DNA from: Siderastrea radians
Lineage: Eukaryota > Cnidaria > Anthozoa > Scleractinia > Rhizangiidae
NCBI GenBank assembly: GCA_964017195.1
Contig: OZ024898.1
Coordinates: 7,319,294 to 7,383,293 of the forward strand
Length of the DNA stretch: 64,000 nt
Reading direction: 5' to 3'
Numbering within the stretch: position 1 is the first letter of the stretch; every line of letters starts with the position of its first letter. The notes under the pieces are model-generated. The model searched no databases, was not told where the DNA came from, and worked only from the letters and a program-made list of their open reading frames with translations. Below are positions 1-10,642 of this stretch, piece by piece. A program made the translations under genes and the position numbers.

Positions 1-50
1 TGACTGCGACTTCGACCTGAATGAACTGGAACGAGACGTTCATTGGCGAT
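1..50 (+). other. possible 3' end of an upstream coding exon
   Basis: One frame is open from base 2 to a TAA at 50-52 and reads as an acidic peptide (DCDFDLNELERDVHWR). It could be the tail of an upstream exon that enters from outside the window. The stretch is too short to identify. From 53 to about 500 I see no gene or repeat that I can support. Confidence 0.2.
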
Positions 51-524
51 AATGCAACAGATAATTTGGCTTGTCATGGTAATGATTGTGTCACTGACGT
101 TTCATGTTCCCACTAAGATTAAGACCGACATATTAGTTATGACAGACATAATCATAACCATAAAGAAATGATGGATAATTTTTTGTCTATAATCACGTCG
201 ACCAGTAATGTCCTAATGATTAGGCTTTTACGCATTTCCATGCACTGTATCATCAGGGACATAATGGCATAATGTTTGTGCTCAGGAATATGATTATGAT
301 GGCTATGTTGCTAGCGAAAACCAACCTAAGAGATATGTGCCTCCGTTTTCAGTCTGTACATTGAATCCTAAACTTTGTTTTTAACTTGTTAAGACTGTGG
401 CTGAAATATAAAGTCTGGGTATTTAGACAATAGCTACTGTTGAACAATTACTGAGATAACTGGAAAGCAAAAATGCGTATCGCGGGGGGTGTAAAGAGCT
501 TACGATATTGTGGTTCTCTTGTAG

Positions 525-1734
525 GACCTGCATCCATCCCCAGTTGGCCCATTCCAAAGTCATCCAGGGCATTCTCGTGACACGTTAAAAGTTACTCTCT
601 TGGCAAGTGAGTGGGGTTCATCGAAAGGCAGCTTGTCAACAATGAATAGAATGCTTTCCATTCTGTTCGCAAAAGAGTCAAAAGTGGAAGTCACTCTTTT
701 GGTACCTGAATTTTCCTGTGGCGAAGAAGACAAGAGATCCGCTGCAGGTCACAGCATTGCTATCTGGGAAGCACCGCGTCGCCCAGGGTACAAGGACCCC
801 CTTGACTGGTTAAGCTTTCCACCAAAAGACCTAGCCATTGATGTCATAGTGGGTCATGGTGCGAAGCTTGGTAAACAAGCCCAGTTCATCAGAGAGACCC
901 ATGAGTGTAAGTGGGTGCAAGTAGTGCATACTGAACCTGAAGAACTGGGAATCTACAAGAACTACCCGAGAGCCATTGCTCAAGGCGAACAGAAGAACAA
1001 AGATGAAGTAGACCTGTGCAGACTGGCAGATCGCGTCGCGGCGGTTGGACCAAAGCTGACGGAAGCCTTCTCATCCTATCTGCGCTCGTCTCACGAAAAC
1101 ATCTTCCAGCTGACACCAGGCACATTCCCTGAATTTTCAGATGTTAAACAAGCCCCACATGAGGTCGGCAAGTTCAAGGTTTTGACCTTTGGGCGCGGTG
1201 ATTTCGAAGATTTCGGCCTCAAGGGATACGACATTGCTGTCAGAGCAATAATGGAATTGAAAGACAGCTCTTACCGTCTGGTCTTTGTAGGTGCACCAGA
1301 TGGAAAGCAGGAGGAAGTTGCAGACAACTTACTCCAGGTTGGCATTTCTAAGAATCAGCTGTTTGTCCGAAGATTCGTGCAAAGCAAGGATGAACTGAAA
1401 AACCTGTTTTGTGAAGTGGATCTTGCCATCATGCCGTCGAGAACTGAGGGCTTTGGCTTAACTGGTCTGGAAGCAATGTCTGCAGGTCTTCCCATTCTCG
1501 TGAGCGGCAACTCAGGGTTTGGGGAGACACTATGCAGTCTACCATTTGGAAGGTCAATTGTGGTGGAATCAGAGGACCCTAAAGAATGGGCAAAGGCGAT
1601 CTCTGCTGTCCGTCAGAAAGACAGAGCTCAGCGGCTTCAGGAGATTCAAACGCTGCGGACAAAATATGAAGAGAAGTTCAGCTGGGAGAAGCAGTGTCAA
1701 GCCCTAGTTGACAACATGAGGAAGTTGGTTACTG
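525..1734 (+). CDS. exon: GT4 glycosyltransferase domain
   Basis: The acceptor TTCTCTTGTAG ends at 524 and the donor G|GTAAGG is at 1735. The exon encodes about 403 residues and ends in phase 1. The N-terminal half has a Rossmann-like entry (LKVTLLASEWGSSKGSLST). The C-terminal half carries the GT4 signature: a nucleotide-sugar-binding region (FGRGDFEDFGLKGYDIAVRA) and the E-x7-E motif in PSRTEGFGLTGLEAMSAG. An open reading frame could be drawn from a TTG at 600, but the frame continues 25 codons further upstream to the acceptor, so that is not a real start. Continuous reading past the donor would stop at 1748. Confidence 0.85.
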
Positions 1735-4700
1735 GTAAGGAATGTTAAATTTCGTGCAAAATGAAATGAAACATCGTTGAACAGGATTTCAACTTTCATT
1801 AGATATGGCTGAGCAAAAATCAATGGGCTTGATTCTCAGCAAGACCATAATGGACTTTAACCCTTTAAACCCCCACAGTGATCAGCATCAATTTTCTCGT
1901 TATCATATCTGTGCACTATAACACATACAGGTCATGAGAATTTAGGAAATGATCATCAGAGATGAATTGTCTTGATGTTTAAACAAGTTCTCCCAATTAG
2001 TAGTCAATGAAATGTATGGAGACCGTTAAGGAGAATTTAAAGAATGATATCGGGGCTTAAAGGGTTAAGTCACATTTTGAGCCGACTGAAGCCTTTCAAT
2101 ACACGCATTTCTTCTCTAGCCACCCAACGGGTATCAAAAAAGGATTCGTTAAGGACGAAGCCGTAAGACTCCTAAGAACTAACCCTTCAAAAACAATATT
2201 TGAAGAGAATATCAGAAAACTGAAATCATGACTCTTTGCTACACACTACCCAAAGAATCTTCCAGAAACACTTCTGTCAGATGTTAAATTCACACAAAGC
2301 TAGGGCATCGACACTTCCACGAAAAAATGACACTCCAAAAGAAATCTTGCCTTTTGTTTCACAGTGGTAACCAGCAGTGCCAAATCTCGAACATGTTTTA
2401 ATGGCACTTGTTACAGAACCAGCCATCTCTACAACAAGTCTTCAAATCCATCGATCGTTTCTTTAAAAAAAAAATGGAAAATCGTTAAACGACATACCTG
2501 TCAGAGCAAAAATATAAAAAGGCGACATTGGATAAATGTTTCCATTGTTAGAAGTTGTGCAGGCCCGTCACTCCTTGCTACTTCCCACTAGGGTGATGTT
2601 TACTTTGTTGAGATAGATCTTGTTTTATTGGAATTGTGCTTGGTCACTGAAACAAATTTAAGAATTGTCTTGTAACCCCAGCCTTTCCCAATTTTACATG
2701 CATCGCATTAAATATAACTCCTCACACAAAAATCTCTGTGGTATGTCTTGAATCGTTTTACTTTGTTGGTGGCTAGTGATGAAACATGTTCCCTTGACTG
2801 ATAGCTATAAGTGGGCACACGGTGAAGTCTTTTCTTGGGCAGTTGGAAATTATGATGATACAGGTTGCCACATACGTATGCAGTGTGGCCTCATATCTCT
2901 TTACCTTGCGGACAACTTTTTTGGTTGTAACAGTTACTCATAACAGGTGTTCTAAAATAGTTTAAGTAAAACGTATCTCTTAATTCCTTGGGACCATTTT
3001 AATACCTTAAACGTTATCATTAGAAGTTTTATATTTAAAGTTTGCTTTTTTGTTTCACATCTAGGTAGAGGGAAAGCCGCACAAGATAAAGCCGTTTCCA
3101 AAAGTTTTTCTCAAGATGCCAATACTGGTCAGGTGACAAGCGGAAGCCAATTTACTCAGAGTAAGCATAAAAACGTGTCTAAATTTGCTGCACCCCAGTG
3201 AATCCAAATCCCATAACAGACTATGTTCTCTTATGTACATTGCTTTAACCTTTGGCACAGCCTCACGGGTTGTAATAATAACCTGTCATTCATAATAGGC
3301 GTTCTTGGCAATATTAAAGAAAAACGTGGTCTCAAAGGTGTGGATCAGTACGTGTAAAAAGAATTGCCTAAAGAAATTATTGAGAACTTATTAAATATGT
3401 TTCATTATATAGGTGTAGAGAAACCTACAAGTTATGAAGGAACTCCTTTCAATTTGAATCAGTGTGAAGAGGCTGAAACTACAGAGATGACAAGTGGAAC
3501 CCAATTTGATCAGGGTAAGTATCAAAACACATATTATTTCCTCTCTAGTAAATCCAAACATTATAAAAACAGTAAAGTCCTTTTGACTGCAAAAAGAAAC
3601 AATACTAAGAGTAACTTCATAACAGTGGTGTCACCTTGAAACACCTCATAGCTAATATGTCTTCAGGCCTAGTTGAGCCTAAGTCAGCTTCATAGACAAA
3701 CCATTGCCCAGGGATTTACGCTGACTGTGTAGATAAGTTCTGATATGCTGCGACGGTATTTTATCTTGTGATGGGAATTAGCTCGCTTGCCTGTCTGCAG
3801 CGTATAAGAACTGATCTGACAGCTGAGTCACTTTTATCCATCTCTTCTTTGTGGAGAAACAAAGACTAATACCGTTTGTACTTTCATAGATTCAGTTCAG
3901 CGAGTTTTGCGTGAACTTCAACAAATGCAGCATGATGCAGGCATAGTCGCTAGCAAGACAAGCCTATCCGTGGAGTTGGAGAAGATTGCTTCAGACAAAG
4001 GCTTCATTGTTTCTGACAATGAAGGATCAGGAAATTGCATGTTTTACGCACTGTCGGAACAATTGAACCTCGTCAAAGGAATTCAAATCTCTCATGCACA
4101 ATTGAGGCAACGCCTAGTACAGTACCTGAAAGACAACCCTACACTGGTAAGCTGGTGTTTCTTTAGCGTCTGTCAAGTGATACCAGGATCATTCCATTAG
4201 CAGATTACTCAGCATATTTTTTTAATAAATGTAGACCGGCCAAGAGGGCTGAAAGTGGAGCTCCAAAGAAACAACTCATTGAAACTGAAGTCTTTTTTCC
4301 TTTTTTTCTCTCAAATTCCCCACCCTCTGGCCCAGATTCATCCTTGGAGATCCAGGAGCAGATAGTCGGGGCGGGAGGCAGGTAAAACGGGCGAAATCGG
4401 TGCGAGCGAAAGTTTAGAAGACGGGCAGGAACAGCCCCTGGGAGGATACCTTTAACGGACTAGTTCAATAGTCCATTTGCATTCTTGCTTCTGATTGAGC
4501 ACGAAACGAAAGACGTCACGAAAGGAAAGGTGAAATAAACTGATCGCTGATAGGGCACCAAAAATACAATGCCACAAAATTTTTGCTCAATCAGAAACAA
4601 GAATGCAAATGGACTGTTGAACTAGTCCGTTAAAGGTATCCTCTCAGGGGCTGTTCCCGCCCGTCTTGTAACTTTCGCTCGCACCAGGCTTCAGCTTGCA

Positions 4701-6245
4701 CTGATTTCGCCCGTGTTATTTGCTCTCGCCCCCGACTATCTGCCCCTGGGTCTCCGAGGATGGCCCAGATTAGGCCATAAACTGGAGTTCGATTTCCCAA
4801 AGGTTGCATGGGTAACGAAAAGATTTCCTGCGTAGCTACTCAACGTCTGTCTCCTTCCATTCCCTCCTTCAACTGCAGACTACGAACAGTCTGGGCACGA
4901 GAAAAACTTGCTACCTCGTTGCTTGTAGCCTGCAAACGCAGACGTATTTCCGGCTGTCGTTTCTCTCCGCCGAAAATAACAGAGAATCGGCATCCGGAAA
5001 TACGGCTGCGTTCGTAGGCTACGTTGCTTGTGGCTTGCAGCATCCCACTCGGATAACGACTGTTCTTGTCACTTAGCCTTTTCGAACGATCATATTCGTG
5101 AGGTTTTCCTGACACGAAAGCTATATTTAAATTTGATGTTCATAATTCAGTTAGTAGAATGTTTACATAGGTGTAATGTTGGCATGATTTCTGACACGAA
5201 AGTAAAATTTTGTCAATCACAAGTTTTTGAATAAACTCAAACAACTAATATACACGCAAAAACTAGCCCAACGTCTGTTTCTCTTTAATTATGTAAGTAA
5301 AAGATTTCCCAGACTTATGATAGCATATTTCTTTTCAAATGCCAGACTACGTTTTTGTGGTTTCCCCGTTATTCTTTAATTTTGAGCTGCCTGTTACCCA
5401 TTTAATGGTGACGCTCTCTGCCATGCAACCAAATCCTGTCTTGATAACACTGATGTACACTGAACAACAAAGACAGTAGAGACAAAGTAGTAGTAACATC
5501 TAAAAAACAACTGCGAACTATCCGAACGGATCCGCTCGTTCCAACTATTAGATGTTGTTCCCTCACAGGTTCGCTTTGTGGTTGGTCGGCTGTTGTGCTT
5601 TCTGATCGTAGGTATCCAAGCTTCAGGAATTTCGATTCCACTATCTCTATTGATGTTATTAGGACGAAGTCTTATATGGATAGCCTCGTTAACCCTCAAC
5701 CCTCTTTAACCTCAATAAACTAGTTTATGAATCGACCTCATCGCCTGATGAAGACTAGCAGTATTGCAGTGGAAACGTCGCGATCAACAACTCTAAGCGA
5801 TTCCATCGTGAGACAAACGTATAAACGTTCATCTTACGACTGTTTTTGTTCTCCGTCTTCGGCGATAAACTATGACTGCTTACAATCTACCCACCCCGTG
5901 GACTAACATGAAGAACTGCATTATCGGTCCTAACAAACTCAACTTGTGTTTTTTCTTGTTGTTTCCTTCTCTTGCAGTCGGATGGGACGGAACTGTTCCA
6001 GTTTGTGCATGGATGTGGTTCTTGGGCTGATTACCTTAAGAACATGGCGGCAGATGGCACGTGGGCTGATCACGTGATCCTGCGTGCTGCAGCAGACTGC
6101 TTTAAAACCTCCATTCACGTGATCAGCAGTCTGTCTGACCGTCATGATATCAATGTCAGCCCAGAACGTGCTGTTGACTGCAGCGGCCGGCTTGTTTTGG
6201 GCCACGTTTTTGAACATCACTACGTGAGCCTTCGACCCAAACCAG
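525..6245 (+). CDS. GT4 glycosyltransferase-OTU protease fusion gene (5 exons seen)
   Basis: Five exons join in consistent phase: 525-1734, 3065-3160, 3413-3514, 3890-4146 and 5978-6245. All introns start GTAAG and end AG. The predicted protein has a GT4-type (GT-B fold) glycosyltransferase domain first, then a ~66-residue Ser/Thr/Gln-rich linker, then an OTU-type cysteine protease domain. GT4 enzymes use nucleotide-sugar donors; OTU enzymes cleave ubiquitin or ubiquitin-like linkages. The combination suggests a cytosolic or regulatory role, but its substrates are unknown. No start codon is visible, since exon 1 opens at a splice acceptor in an open frame, so 5' exons lie upstream. After 6245 a good acceptor at 6462-6463 would give one Gly codon and then a stop, a possible 3' terminal exon. 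Introns hold a TTAA MITE (1861-2064) and two Mutator-type MITEs. Confidence 0.8.
1861..2064. mobile_element. TTAA-flanked MITE, family A copy 1 (204 bp)
   Basis: Direct TTAA copies lie at 1857-1860 and 2065-2068. The termini are inverted: CCCTTTAAACCCC on the left and GGGGCTTAAAGGG on the right. At least six relatives occur in this window (20327, 26885, 40985, 46753, 47327, 51525). A TTAA duplication points to a piggyBac- or Kolobok-type transposase acting in trans. This copy sits in the first visible intron of the GT4-OTU gene. Confidence 0.8.
3065..3160 (+). CDS. exon: linker repeat 1
   Basis: A 96-nt symmetric exon (phase 1 to phase 1) with acceptor CACATCTAG and donor A|GTAAGC. It encodes a polar linker ending TSGSQFTQ. 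It resembles the next exon, which ends TSGTQFDQ, so the pair looks like a tandem exon duplication. Either exon could be skipped without shifting the frame. Confidence 0.65.
3413..3514 (+). CDS. exon: linker repeat 2
   Basis: A 102-nt symmetric exon (phase 1 to phase 1) with acceptor TCATTATATAG and donor G|GTAAGT. It encodes VEKPTSYEGTPFNLNQ and then EEAETTEMTSGTQFDQ. Its last nine residues align with the preceding exon. The function is unknown; it is probably a flexible spacer between the GT4 and OTU domains. Confidence 0.65.
3890..4146 (+). CDS. exon: OTU domain, catalytic-Cys half
   Basis: The acceptor is ACTTTCATAG and the donor CTG|GTAAGC; the exon enters in phase 1 and leaves in phase 0. 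A likely helical lead (VQRVLRELQQMQHDAG) is followed by the OTU core GFIVSDNEGSGNCMFYALSE, in which the Asp and the Cys of GNC are the expected catalytic-site residues. The following segment (LNLVKGIQISHAQLRQRLV) fits the next OTU helix. Confidence 0.8.
4339..4762. mobile_element. foldback MITE with 9-bp TSD (424 bp)
   Basis: Long imperfect terminal inverted repeats (~160 bp each) begin CATCCTTGGAGA and end TCTCCGAGGATG. They are flanked by a perfect 9-bp direct repeat GCCCAGATT at 4330-4338 and 4763-4771. A 9-bp duplication is typical of Mutator-like elements. It lies in the intron between the two OTU exons and has no coding capacity. Confidence 0.8.
4926..5021. mobile_element. 96-bp Mutator-type MITE (TAGCCT...AGGCTA)
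   Basis: The ends TAGCCTGCAAACGCAGACG and its inverted partner CTGCGTTCGTAGGCTA are flanked by a perfect 9-bp duplication CGTTGCTTG at 4917-4925 and 5022-5030. It is intronic in the GT4-OTU gene. Confidence 0.8.
5390..5830 (+). mobile_element. probable Penelope-like retroelement remnant with hammerhead-like motif
   Basis: CTGATGA at 5745-5751 and GAAAC at 5772-5776 bracket a short pairing segment (GACT/AGTG), which is the arrangement of a degraded hammerhead core. Penelope-like elements are known to carry such motifs. No reverse transcriptase can be recognised nearby, so the call rests on the motif alone. Confidence 0.3.
5978..6245 (+). CDS. exon: OTU domain, catalytic-His half
   Basis: The acceptor TTCCTTCTCTTGCAG ends at 5977 and the donor CCAG|GTAAGG is at 6246. 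The exon encodes ~89 residues. The segment ELFQFVHGCGSWADYLKNMA followed by GTWADHVILRAAADCF matches the OTU pattern in which a conserved Trp-containing segment precedes a helix. The end LGHVFEHHYVSLRP supplies the catalytic-His strand (HxxHY type). Confidence 0.8.
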
Positions 6246-7030
6246 GTAAGGCTGCTTTGACACTGCAAACTTAAGTTTTCAAACTTGTGTGGGCAAACAC
6301 ACGATGCATGTGTGTGTAAACAACGCAATGACGGTTAGCAACCTTGTTGACAAACTGTTACTGAGAAGAAGGGCTAGTTTCATCAACTATATTAAAAATC
6401 TTTTAGTACAAAGTTCCTAAGCAAAAACCAAAAACAACTTCAAACAACCTGCCTGTTCTGCAGGCTAATGGACATCGGGCTGAAATTACTTAATAACGTG
6501 GCACCATAGTATGGTTTGTAGTCCTTATCTTGAGAGTATTAACACGAGACTTTTTTTTCAACAGGCAAATAGCAAAAAATGTACAATGACTGGTGACAGC
6601 TGCTCTATTTTGAAATACCGTTATCTCCCAATTCCTCTAATAATCCCTGTACTTATTGTTTTACACATTTATTGAAGGTACCTGCTTTAATAATTTTTTA
6701 AAGTGATATTTCCCTTATGCTTAGGGACTTCCTCTACAATTTTAATTTACTCTTAACTGTAAAAAGTAGCGAATGCGTAATCAGTTTAGATTTATGCCTG
6801 TTCAGTAGATTGAACGTTCAGCATTTAATTTAATTTTCAGAGCATTAGGTCATCGATTGTTTGCTGGGAACAAAACAGTAATCCCAAGTGATAATTCCAA
6901 ATCCAGTGCGAGAAGCGCGTTCGGAAGGTTTTTTTCCGCATAAACTTTGGTAGTTTAGTTAGATCTTAGTTGGTCTGTTTTAAATTACCTTAATTAGTTT
7001 CGTTGGTTTGTCCATCTGTTGGTCAATCAG
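6246..7030. other. non-coding, possible 3' exon of the GT4-OTU gene at 6464
   Basis: The acceptor CCTGCCTGTTCTGCAG ends at 6463. Joined to the phase-1 end of the OTU exon it would add one Gly and then TAA, which would make it a terminal exon. Nothing else in this stretch can be supported. Confidence 0.25.
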
Positions 7031-7115
7031 TCAGTCAGGTTATTGATTTAATTAATGCAGTTATTGATTAGTGTAGTTCAATTAGTAAGGTTAATGACTA
7101 AGTTAGAGATATTAA

Positions 7116-7516
7116 GACGATTTCCGCTCAACGTTCGAGCAGTAAGTGCAAAAATTAAGTTACCAAAAAAATACTTGCAGCACTGTCACATTTTGAGAAC
7201 AGATAAGAAGAACTTATCGTTACTTTTGCTCCCAAGCTGACCCCGCGAGAGAAAATTGGATTTGAAGTTATCCATATTTCAATTAAAAAGACGCTTCATG
7301 TCAGTTCAAAACAAAATGGCGCCCGTTTTTAGCATACCTTTACGAGATTTGAAATTAATTTTCTTGAGAATGCTTGAGAATTTCATCGCGGGGTCACTTG
7401 GGCAAGTGAACTAGAGTGAGATGTTTCAAATAGCATTTAAAATGTTACCGTGCTATGAGTAGTTTTTTGGTAAATATTTTTTGCACTTATTGCTCGAACG
7501 TTGAGCGGAATCCGTC
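7116..7516. mobile_element. TTAA-flanked inverted-repeat element (401 bp)
   Basis: TTAA lies at 7112-7115 and 7517-7520. The ends are GACGATTTCCGCTCAACG on the left and CGTTGAGCGGAATCCGTC on the right. A second inner inverted pair includes GACCCCGCGA and TCGCGGGGTC. It is inserted into the TTAGT minisatellite and has no coding capacity. Confidence 0.8.
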
Positions 7517-9222
7517 TTAACTAGTAAAGTTTGCTTGAATAATTAGGACATCGTTGTGTTACTAGTTGTTTACAATAGTCATATCATTAGTTTAGTTAGA
7601 TAATTAGGCAGTTGCTTAATTAAGTTCGGGGTAATTAATTTAGTTAATTGATTTAATTAGTTGTTTGCTATTTAGATAGGCAGATAGTGTAGTTAGTTAG
7701 GCCGATAGTTCATTAGTTAAGCTAGCTTAGTTAATAAATTAGTTTGACTAGTAGAGTCACGATTTATAGAGCGAACTTAGGTAACTAGTTTAACTAGCCT
7801 AAGTAATTAGGTGAGTTAATTCAGTTGAATAGTTAGTTATCAGCGAGTTAATTCTGTTTAGTGGTTAACTAGTAAAGCTAGTGCAGCTAGTTAGTCCCAT
7901 AGTTATTAAATTGGGCAAGTTTAGTGTAAACCTAGTTTAGGTAGATGGTCGGTTTGTTTTCTTTGTAAGTAATACTAGGTTAGTTCAGTTAGTCAGATAG
8001 TCAAGTCATTAAGTTTAGTACAAACTAGTTGAGGTAGATGATTGATTTGTTAGTAACACTAGTTTAGTTTAAAACAAGAAAGCCCGTTGGGCATTTTAAC
8101 CGGCCATTCTGACCCTCCCCACCCCTAGGTTTCATAAATGTTAGCGCGATCCTCTTTTTTTACGAACCGGCGTGACGAAAAGTGTGATTGTGTGACACAA
8201 TATTTTGACTATAGCGGTACTGGATGACGTAATGTTTAAACTCTGATGACTCAGCTTATCTTTCTTATCGCTTTATTTGTGCTGAAAAACGCAAATTCAC
8301 TCAAACGTTGAATGTCGATATGAATTCGTCCACAACTGAGAATGCTCACACAGGGACGACGAAGTATTTACTGTTGTGCCTAGACCTTAAATACAAACAA
8401 TGAACATAGCAGTAGAATCAAAATATAACGCTTGATAAACACGAGCTCGAGCGGATCGTCAGAGTATGGGGCACGTCAAAGCATATCTCACGACGTGATG
8501 TTTAAATCCGGTTTGCTAACCCGGTAATCCCCTTGCAAAAGTAAACAAGCGAGCGGGGACGAAAGTCGCCCACGTCTTTGAAAGCTAACGCACCTGTCGA
8601 GCCGCAATCGATTTCGCGCTCACTCGCCTGTTTTTCTTTTCCTTCACTGTCTATCTCTGAACGGAAAGTGAGACTGCTCGTAGCCTTTAGCGAACGCCAC
8701 ACGCAAACCACACAAATCCGTCGATAATATTCAGATATTTTCGTTCTTTCAATGCAAAAAGACTCGTAACACCTGCCTTATTAATTAATCTCCTTATTAA
8801 TGACGATTCCTTCGTATCAACTTCTCGCCTCAAATAAACACTCACCTCTCTCCGTTCACAAGAACTATCATGTACTGATGGTGCAATCAACTAATATTGC
8901 ATCATCATACTAGTACCAATTCCTTCTCTTCCTAGCCCACGTGGGCAAAACGCAACTGTCCTTTTTGTCCGCTGCGAAATACAAGTTAGCCAATCAGAAA
9001 CCTTACAATCCACTTCGCAAACCACCCCCCCCCCCCCATAAAACGCCAAAGGAAACCGCCTCTCACGCAGCACAATATTACGCCCCTCCTATACAAAACG
9101 CAACTTTCAAAGCAAATCACATTCACAGAAGCGTGATATGCTCCTGACATTCACAAATCCTTCTGACTCCCACATTTTTACACCCCTCAAAATGTCCATC
9201 CCAATAAAAAAAACTCCTGCGC

Positions 9223-9511
9223 TAAAAAAATTTTCACCATAACCACTAACTAGATCAGACAACACAGCTAATTTCGCATTCAATCCTATTAGCTCCTTTA
9301 ATCAATTGCGCATGCGTTATACAAGACAAATACAAAAAACCCCAAACTTGGACAACCCTTCGTCGTTAAAAAAATTTTCACCATAACCACTAACTAGATC
9401 AGACAACACAGCTAATTTCGCATTCAATCCTATTAGCTCCTTTAATCAATTGCCCATGCGTTATACAAGACAAATACAAAAAAACCCCAAACTTGGACAA
9501 CCCTTCGTCGT
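9223..9511. repeat. tandem duplication, 144-bp unit x2
   Basis: 9223-9366 and 9367-9511 are almost identical. They differ by one G/C substitution (TTGCGCATGCG versus TTGCCCATGCG) and one extra A in a homopolymer, so the duplication is recent. Confidence 0.9.
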
Positions 9512-9780
9512 TCATATCTTAAATACTGTAAATTAAAAGACAAAAACATAGGAAGGTAACATTCAGAAGACTAATATGCGCATGCGTCTTATATAAGACA
9601 GTACCGCTCTTGAGTACCCGTACCACAAGCTTTACAGCACTTTCTTCGTATGTTAAGCCAACTTGCTTTCAGGAAAAACCGTGTCCATTTTATAAACCGC
9701 CGGTCGCCGTCATGGCGACGGCCGGTTAATTATGAATATATGAAGTTCATATATTTGAACTGCGGAATGAAGAAATAAGT

Positions 9781-9854
9781 GTGAAGAAGATCCTCGCAGT
9801 TATTAACGCAACTTCTGCAGTTGCGAAAAGAAAGCCTGCGAGGATCTTCTTCAC
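9781..9854. repeat. perfect 19-bp inverted repeat (hairpin)
   Basis: GTGAAGAAGATCCTCGCAG at 9781-9799 is exactly inverted at 9836-9854, with a 36-bp loop containing a weaker inner pairing (CGCAACT/AGTTGCG). I recognise the motif as a dispersed cnidarian repeat rather than a gene-specific structure. Confidence 0.8.
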
Positions 9855-10642
9855 ATTTATTACTAGTTTAGTTTGCTAGTTCAGCTAGTCAGATAATTAA
9901 TCAGTTACATTTCAAAATTAGTTTAGGCAGAAAGTCTGTTTTTTCGTTAGTAATGACGGCTAGTTCAGTTGTTCAGATAGTTAAGTTTAGTTTAAACTAG
10001 TTTAGGTAGATAGTCAGTTTTCTTCCTTAGTAATACAAGTCTAGTTAGTTCAGTCCGTCGGATAGGTGATTAGATAAGTGTAGTGTAAAATTAGTTTAGA
10101 GAGATGGTCGGTTTATCTTCGTCGTAAGTAATAATAGTTTAGTTCACCTAGTAACTAGTTAGATAGTTGGACTGTTTTCTTTCGTTAGTAACATTAATTT
10201 AGATAGTTAAGTTAGTCTGATTGTTGGTTAGTTAAGTTTGGTGTTAAAGAAGTTTAGGTAGATGGTCGGTTTGTTTTCTTCATCAGTGATCAGTCATTTA
10301 AGTAGTTAAGTTTAGTGTAAGCTTGTTTAGGTACGGTAAATGATTGACTTGTTTTCTTTGTTAGTAATACTACGCACGTAGATAGGTAATTAGTTAACTG
10401 TTCAAGGTAGGTAGATGGTAGGTTTGTTTTCTTCGTTAGTAATAATTAATTGAGTTAGCCAGTTAGTTCAGCTAGTAAGATAGTTCATTAGTTAAAAGTC
10501 TATTGTGAAACTAGATCAAGTGTATCTGTTTTCTTCGTTAGTAATACTAGTTTAGTTGGTTCAGTTAGTCAGATGGTTGATTATTTAAGTCTTGTGTAAA
10601 ACTAATTAGTTAATTAGGCAAGGTTTGTATACAAGTAGTTAA

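Larger units (their letters stand above)
8075..9860. mobile_element. composite repeat insertion in the minisatellite
   Basis: Non-TTAG sequence begins near AAAACAAGAAAGCCCGTTGG and ends with CTTCTTCACATTTATT, after which the array resumes. It contains a 144-bp tandem duplication and a perfect 19-bp inverted repeat near its right end. The termini and class are not resolved; it may be several nested insertions. I see no convincing gene in it. Confidence 0.45.

Noticed and set aside
525..1734. Bacterial contamination or recent horizontal transfer of the glycosyltransferase
   Set aside because: The exon is bounded by consensus splice sites, joins in phase to other exons, and the introns contain the same MITE families as the rest of the window.
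600..1748. Single 382-residue ORF starting at TTG
   Set aside because: The frame is open 25 codons further upstream to a splice acceptor at 524, and a consensus donor lies before the stop, so it is an internal exon of a larger gene.
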